Part shown: positions 24,708 to 34,371 of the stretch, one piece after another | Numbering within the stretch: position 1 is the first letter of the stretch | Layout of the letters: every line of letters begins with the position of its first letter | Assembly: GCA_016794035.1 (NCBI GenBank) | Contig: JAEUHS010000127.1 | Location: 1-34,371 of the forward strand | From: Planctomycetota bacterium | Lineage (GTDB): Bacteria > Planctomycetota > UBA1135 > UBA2386 | Length of the DNA: 34,371 nucleotides | Direction of reading: 5' to 3' | Position numbers and translations under genes: made by a program | Notes under the pieces: model-generated | What the model was told of the DNA's origin: nothing | Seen by the model: the letters and a program-made list of their open reading frames with translations, nothing else | Databases searched by the model: none

Positions 24708-24900
24708 GGCATGACATCCGAGCAAGTTGTCGGCCCGCCAAGCACGGACAGACGCGCGCACAGCGACCGAAGCAACCGCCGGTCCAGGCTATCGGTCACC
24801 TCCGGATGCTGCCCTTTAGGGGCTTTGCCGACAAGGGGTTCGACGGTCTCAAAAAGAAAATGGTCGAACGCCGTCCGCGGTGATGGCCGATTCCAAGGCC
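24708..24900. other. Intergenic region with AT-rich hairpin downstream of the sensor-activator gene
   Basis: A 193-base gap without a recognisable gene. GTTCGAC (24838-24844) and GTCGAAC (24863-24869) flank an 18-base AT-rich loop that reads CATTTTCTTTTTGAGACC on the minus strand, 32 bases beyond the large gene's stop. Nearby is a small GCCC-TTTA-GGGG stem (about 24811-24822). Terminator function is possible, but the T-run lies in the loop rather than after the stem. Confidence 0.3.
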
Positions 24901-30600
<5,700 letters not shown>

Positions 30601-30623
30601 GGGGCGGCGATGCTAGCCGCCCC
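30601..30623 (-). terminator. Hairpin abutting the start codon of the sensor-activator gene
   Basis: GGGGCGGC (30601-30608) and GCCGCCCC (30616-30623) form a perfect 8-base stem with a 7-base loop. It lies 28 bases after the RCC1-gene stop and directly next to the ATG at 30600. It may terminate the upstream transcript or hide the ribosome-binding region of the large gene. Confidence 0.45.
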
Positions 30624-30651
30624 GACAAGCCGTCGACAGTCCCCGCCGCCG

Positions 30652-32862
30652 CTACCCGCCGACGACCGCCTCGGCCGCTGCCGACACCACGGCCCCGATG
30701 CCGTTGCCAGCGCCCGGGTCGAACACGAACGCCTGGTTGTAGAAGCGCAGCCCGAGCAGGCTCGGCTGGAACGGGATCGCCCACTCGAACAGAGCACGCC
30801 CCCCGCTGCCGGCGAGAGGCACGCTGGCATCGAGCGTCATGTGCGCCTCGCAACCCGGCATGCCGATCGCCGCCAGCGGCACCGCAGGCCACAGCCGCTG
30901 CCAGCCGAACACCAGCCACGCGAGGTTGGTCGGCAGCTGGTCGACCTGCACGGTCAGGGTCTTGCCAATCTGAGGGGTCTCGCGCGGCACCAGCGTGGCG
31001 GCGGGCATCGAGCCGGCGCAGCCGGACGCGAAGGTGATGTAGGTGCTGGTCTTGCCGACGACGCCGACGCTGGTGTCGTTGCCGGCGCCGATCGCGAGGT
31101 AGGACGTGCCCCGCACCAACGGCGGCACGTCGGGTGGTCCGTAGAAGTGCACGCCCCACTCGACGACCTCGCCGTCGGAGCGGCGAGCGACCAAGTGCTC
31201 GTAGCCGGCGGCCAACTCCACATAGTGCACGCCCGCAGGAAGCGCAGGCTGCGGTAGCCCGCCGGTGCCGGCGCTGCCCCATTCGATGCAGACGCCATCC
31301 GAGCGCAGGGCCGCGGCACGGAAGCGAGCACAAGCAATGCGCGTGTAGGTCAGACCAGGCGGCAAGGGCGGCGCGTTGTTCACACTCGGCGCGCTGTTGT
31401 CGCCGATGCCGACGATCTGGCCGTCGGAGCGCAGCAACAGCGTGTTGGCCTCGTTGGCCGCCGCATCGACGTAGCGCGTACCGGGCGGCAACGGCGGAAC
31501 GTTGCACTTGCCCCAGGTGTTGTCCCCCCACGCAACCGCGACGCCATCCGAGCGGACGCCCACCGCGTGCGCACTGCCCGCCGCGGCCCGCACGTACTGC
31601 ACACCTGGCGGCAGCGGCGGCACGTTGGCCTGCCCCGCAGAGTTGTCACCCCAGGCCAGCAACTGACCGTCCGAGCGCAACCCGAGCGTGTTCCAGTACG
31701 ACGCCCACGCGGACGTGTACGTGACACCGGCAGGCAGCGGCGGCACGGCCGTCTGGCCGGAGAACGGGTTGCCCCAAGCCTGCAGGGCACCATCCGACCG
31801 CAGGGCGACGGCGTGGGCGCCGCCGGTGGCAATCTGGGTGTGGTGCAACCCACTCGGCACGGACGGCAGGTCGCCCTGGAACTTGGAGTTCGAGCCCCAG
31901 AAGACGAGCACGCCGTCCGAACGCAGAGCCACCGAGTGTCCCGTCCCGGCATCGAACTGCCGCCACGACCGGCCTGGCGGCGGCGTCTGCGGATCGCACT
32001 GGCCAAACGCGTTGTATCCCCAACCGATGATCACGCCGTCGGACCGCAGTGCCAGGCTGTGGAACGTGCCGCCCCGGATGTCGGTGTAGACGACGCCGGG
32101 TGGGGGCGTAGGCACGTTGCATTGGCCATAGGCGTTGGCGCCCCAGGCGATCACGCTGCCATCCGACAACAGCACGAGGCTGTGGATGTCACCGGCAGCG
32201 ACTTGCATGACGGCTAGGCCGGCAGGAAGCGTGACGCCCGAAGACTGGCCATAGTTGTTGGCGCCCCACACGCGGATCGTGCCATCCGACACCAGGCCGA
32301 TGCTGTGGGCACTGCCACTAGCAACCGTGCGATACCTGAGTCCAGCCGCAAGCACCGGGACATTGCATTGCCCATACTGGTTGTTGCCCCAGGCCAGGAC
32401 GGCGCCATCGGACCGGAGCGCGAGCGAATGCGCAGCGCCCGCAGCGAGCTGCGCCCACGCCGTGCCCGGTGCGAGGATGGGAGGCAGTTGTGTCGGCGCC
32501 CCATTGCCCCACTGCACGATGACTCCGTCGGAGCGTCTGGCGACACACATGCCACCAGCCGATGCCTCCATGTAGTTCACCTGGAACGGGAGGGCCGGTA
32601 CGGCACATTGCCCGTAGTTGTTCCACCCCTGGGCGAAGAGCTGCCCATCGGCACGGAGCACGAGCGTCACATCGCCCCACGCGCTGATTCTCGCTGGTCG
32701 AAGCGCGTGGACCTCCGTGTCGAACCAGACCTTGTTCCAGCCGCGAACCGAGGTCTGCGCGGCGACGGGAACAGCAAGCAGGAGCGCCAGGACGCTGGCA
32801 TGGATCCCAGCAATGCCGCGCGGGTGGGCGTGGCTCTGGCTGCGGTAGGGAACCGTGTGCAT
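30652..32862 (-). CDS. Secreted RCC1-like repeat protein (13 repeats)
   Basis: A 736-residue exported protein. The ATG at 32862 has the best Shine-Dalgarno site of any start in the series (GGAGG, 32868-32872, five bases away), just after the upstream gene's TGA. The signal peptide ends near LLLAVPVAAQ. Residues about 62-600 are 13 tandem units of about 41 residues with the core 'LRSDG...AWG.N..GQCNVPPLPPG..Y...AAG..HS', an RCC1-like beta-propeller pattern. From GCAGSMPA (about 613) to the end is a C-terminal module of about 120 residues similar to those of the other secreted proteins here. RCC1 propellers bind proteins or other ligands; no enzyme motif is seen. It probably forms an operon with the beta-propeller gene upstream. 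Confidence 0.8.
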   Translation of the reverse strand: MHTVPYRSQSHAHPRGIAGIHASVLALLLAVPVAAQTSVRGWNKVWFDTEVHALRPARISAWGDVTLVLRADGQLFAQGWNNYGQCAVPALPFQVNYMEASAGGMCVARRSDGVIVQWGNGAPTQLPPILAPGTAWAQLAAGAAHSLALRSDGAVLAWGNNQYGQCNVPVLAAGLRYRTVASGSAHSIGLVSDGTIRVWGANNYGQSSGVTLPAGLAVMQVAAGDIHSLVLLSDGSVIAWGANAYGQCNVPTPPPGVVYTDIRGGTFHSLALRSDGVIIGWGYNAFGQCDPQTPPPGRSWRQFDAGTGHSVALRSDGVLVFWGSNSKFQGDLPSVPSGLHHTQIATGGAHAVALRSDGALQAWGNPFSGQTAVPPLPAGVTYTSAWASYWNTLGLRSDGQLLAWGDNSAGQANVPPLPPGVQYVRAAAGSAHAVGVRSDGVAVAWGDNTWGKCNVPPLPPGTRYVDAAANEANTLLLRSDGQIVGIGDNSAPSVNNAPPLPPGLTYTRIACARFRAAALRSDGVCIEWGSAGTGGLPQPALPAGVHYVELAAGYEHLVARRSDGEVVEWGVHFYGPPDVPPLVRGTSYLAIGAGNDTSVGVVGKTSTYITFASGCAGSMPAATLVPRETPQIGKTLTVQVDQLPTNLAWLVFGWQRLWPAVPLAAIGMPGCEAHMTLDASVPLAGSGGRALFEWAIPFQPSLLGLRFYNQAFVFDPGAGNGIGAVVSAAAEAVVGG
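31070..32680 (-). repeat. 13 tandem RCC1-like units, 123-base period
   Basis: The LRSDG-coding block recurs at about 31171, 31294, 31420, 31543, 31666, 31789, 31912 and so on, with steps of 123 bases (one of 126). Units have diverged in sequence but kept length, so the array is old rather than newly expanded. Confidence 0.8.
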
Positions 32863-32873
32863 CCGAACCTCCA

Positions 32874-34184
32874 TCAGTACGAGAAGAGCATTGCCGGAGT
32901 GGTCGCCCACGTCAGGTCGGTGCCGCTGCACGTCGTGACCGGCGGGCCTGGCAACGGCACCGCCAACAGGCAGACGTACTGAACCAGGTAGTTGAAGCCT
33001 GGCGGCACTCCGGTGAACACCTGACGAGTCGAACCACCGGTCGGAGCCATCGGGATGGTTGCCTGGGCACTCCCCGGGACGACCCACACCTCCACGTCAT
33101 GGTCGGGCAGGTACACGGGGGTCGGACTTGGCACGCCCACCTGCCAGGACGACGCGACCACCCAAGACGCGGGTGGCGGCCGATCGACCAACAGGCTGAC
33201 GGGTGCCCCCGGAAACGGTGCCCCTTCGTAGTCGAGGAACATGCGCTGCAGCACCGGGGTCGTGCCCAGCAGGTTGCCGAAGCTCGACAGCGCGCACGCC
33301 GGTGAGGTACCGCCGTTGCCGACCGGCAACCAACCCAGCATGGGGTCACCCGTACGATCCGATCGGAATGCCCCGTTGGGGAGCAAGTCGACCACCGATC
33401 GAACCCCATCGTATGGGCGAGGAACGCCCAGCGGCTGCGCTGGATGCGTCGCTGCGGAACGACCACTCGAGGCCACTGGATATCCAGCGGCACCTGCCGG
33501 AGTCTCGCGGGTACTCCCGACGATTGTCAGCAACCCGCGCGGGTCGACGCTGAGACCGCCACCACCTGGCGCCCCGAGGCCGGGTGGATGGAGATAGCTG
33601 GGGCCCGCGCCCAGAGTAGCTTCGAGTCCCGTATTCACGAACACGCCGGCTCGATCGTCGGGGCCACCGAACTCGTCGCCTGCCGATTGGATCACCTGCT
33701 CGCGCAGTATTTGCAGGTGGTGTTGTGCCGGCGGCAGCCCGATGGTGTCCTGGAAGAGGCTGGCAACATAGAGGTCCTTGGGGCCGCCCATCACCGGCTC
33801 CACCCAACCGAACACCGAGACGTGATCCGTGTACTCGTTCCAGGCGGCTACGCCGATCAGGCAGGACACCTCCCCGTTGTGGTGCCTCGGGAAGTACCTC
33901 GCATACTTGAACTCCTGGTTGGGGTTCTCGGTCGCCACGAGGTAGCCGGTCGCCAAAGACGACTGCAGGCCGGTGGCCTCGTCGAGCGGAATGCCGATCG
34001 TGAAGTCCTGCCCGGTCGTCGACCCGACGACGTAGTAGAGCCCCCCGTGCCACAGCACGTCGCGCGCAACGGTCTGGACCGCGGGACCACTGGCTCCGAT
34101 CAGGGTCGAGGCGGTGAGTAGCAGGGGTCCGGGTCCACCAGGCGCAGGCAAGTCCGTGAGGCTTGCGTCGAACTCGGCGATCAC
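32874..34184 (-). CDS. SBBP/beta-propeller-like surface protein, 5' end out of frame at a tetranucleotide repeat
   Basis: The body is open from TGA 32874-32876 to 34307; the first in-frame start codon is GTG 34184 (436 residues), but it has no ribosome site. Blades such as LYYVVGSTTGQDF, LTIVGSTRETPAGAAGYP and GVRSVVDLLPNGAFRSD recall SBBP/bacterial propeller repeats, and coding similarity appears to continue upstream (GSWLTLVAGGTYVHGVIAEF). The natural start looks like ATG 34259-34261, with AAGGAGG (34271-34277) nine bases before it, but this ATG runs directly into (TCAC)7 and in the present copy number reaches TGA at 34217-34219 after 14 codons. Five or eight copies would join it to the body. 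No signal peptide is visible in either form, so a lost true N-terminus is also possible. The function is unknown. The RCC1 gene follows after 11 bases. Confidence 0.6.
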   Translation of the reverse strand: MIAEFDASLTDLPAPGGPGPLLLTASTLIGASGPAVQTVARDVLWHGGLYYVVGSTTGQDFTIGIPLDEATGLQSSLATGYLVATENPNQEFKYARYFPRHHNGEVSCLIGVAAWNEYTDHVSVFGWVEPVMGGPKDLYVASLFQDTIGLPPAQHHLQILREQVIQSAGDEFGGPDDRAGVFVNTGLEATLGAGPSYLHPPGLGAPGGGGLSVDPRGLLTIVGSTRETPAGAAGYPVASSGRSAATHPAQPLGVPRPYDGVRSVVDLLPNGAFRSDRTGDPMLGWLPVGNGGTSPACALSSFGNLLGTTPVLQRMFLDYEGAPFPGAPVSLLVDRPPPASWVVASSWQVGVPSPTPVYLPDHDVEVWVVPGSAQATIPMAPTGGSTRQVFTGVPPGFNYLVQYVCLLAVPLPGPPVTTCSGTDLTWATTPAMLFSY

Positions 34185-34230
34185 CCCGTGTACGTAGGTC
34201 CCGCCGGCAACCAGCGTCAGCCACGAACCA

Positions 34231-34258
34231 GTGAGTGAGTGAGTGAGTGAGTGAGTGA
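34231..34258 (-). repeat. Tetranucleotide repeat (TCAC)7 in a 5' coding region
   Basis: Seven perfect GTGA copies on the plus strand (TCAC on the coding strand) begin immediately after the ATG at 34259-34261. Perfect 4-base repeats of this length near a start codon are prone to slipped-strand copy changes, and each copy shifts the frame by one. Confidence 0.9.
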
Positions 34259-34270
34259 CATCGCCAAGGT

Positions 34271-34277
34271 CCTCCTT
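34271..34277 (-). promoter_or_regulatory. Shine-Dalgarno site for the repeat-containing gene
   Basis: AAGGAGG on the minus strand, nine bases before ATG 34261. Such strong sites are rare in this window, so it identifies the intended start although the frame is currently broken. The remaining bases to 34371 hold no recognisable gene; promoter boxes were not identified. Confidence 0.6.
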
Positions 34278-34371
34278 CCAAAGATCCTGAACGGATGGGA
34301 CGCGGGGTTAGCCGCGACCCGCTGGATGGTAACCAGCCGCCCAAGGATGACACTCCCCCCTCACGGCGTCA

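Noticed and set aside
24830..24860. A GGTTCGA box resembling a tRNA T-arm
   Set aside because: No matching T-stem, anticodon arm or acceptor stem could be folded around it, so a tRNA is not supported.
34185..34353. Upstream frames through the TCAC repeat starting at 34353 as the true N-terminus
   Set aside because: The frame from the GTG at 34353 gives a Ser/Arg/Pro-rich sequence without a signal peptide or ribosome site and is not in phase with the body. The AAGGAGG-ATG at 34261 is better supported.

Overview
The window is a GC-rich bacterial chromosome segment, densely coded on both strands. It most resembles a member of the Planctomycetota. This rests on large secreted beta-propeller and kelch-type proteins that share a Cys-containing C-terminal module, anchored carboxypeptidase-regulatory-like proteins, scattered single type II secretion genes, many starts without a Shine-Dalgarno site, and HEAT and RCC1 repeat proteins. 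No rRNA, tRNA, CRISPR array, insertion sequence or phage gene was recognised.

Left part (1-8.1 kb): the 3' end of a probable topoisomerase VI A gene; a secreted beta-rich protein; an NhaD-type ion antiporter; a membrane-anchored protein with stacked carboxypeptidase-regulatory-like domains; and a divergent secreted kelch protein ending in a strong UUCG hairpin terminator. Middle left (8.2-14.5 kb): a Bor-like lipoprotein; a translationally coupled pair (PGPGW-type membrane protein and histone-deacetylase-family hydrolase); a WbpA-type UDP-sugar dehydrogenase; a HEAT-repeat exported protein; and a small outer-membrane beta-barrel candidate.

Middle (14.5-22 kb): a closely spaced minus-strand series reads, in transcription order, an anchored multi-domain protein, WecB-type UDP-GlcNAc 2-epimerase, a GspK-like minor pseudopilin, a TetR-family regulator and a GT2 glycosyltransferase. 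The epimerase, glycosyltransferase and nearby dehydrogenase fit synthesis of an N-acetylated uronic-acid glycan. A lipoprotein glutathione peroxidase is divergent from this series. It is followed by a convergent pair: a short OmpH/Skp-like exported protein and a secretin.

Right part (24.9-34.4 kb): the most unusual region. A 1,899-residue gene fuses a CBM9/DOMON-like extracytoplasmic domain, five membrane spans, two further extracytoplasmic regions, HAMP, GAF, a degenerate GGDEF domain, a complete sigma-54 activator AAA+ domain and a C-terminal winged helix. It would be a sensor and promoter activator in one membrane protein. Upstream on the same strand lie a secreted protein with 13 RCC1-like repeats of about 41 residues and an SBBP/beta-propeller-like gene. 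The best start of that last gene (ATG with AAGGAGG nine bases upstream) is followed at once by (TCAC)7, which puts the start out of frame with the body. Five or eight copies would restore the frame, the classical layout of a phase-variable contingency locus, although a decayed 5' end is also possible.

All assignments come from reading the translated sequence. Family names are from recognised motifs, and no database search was run.
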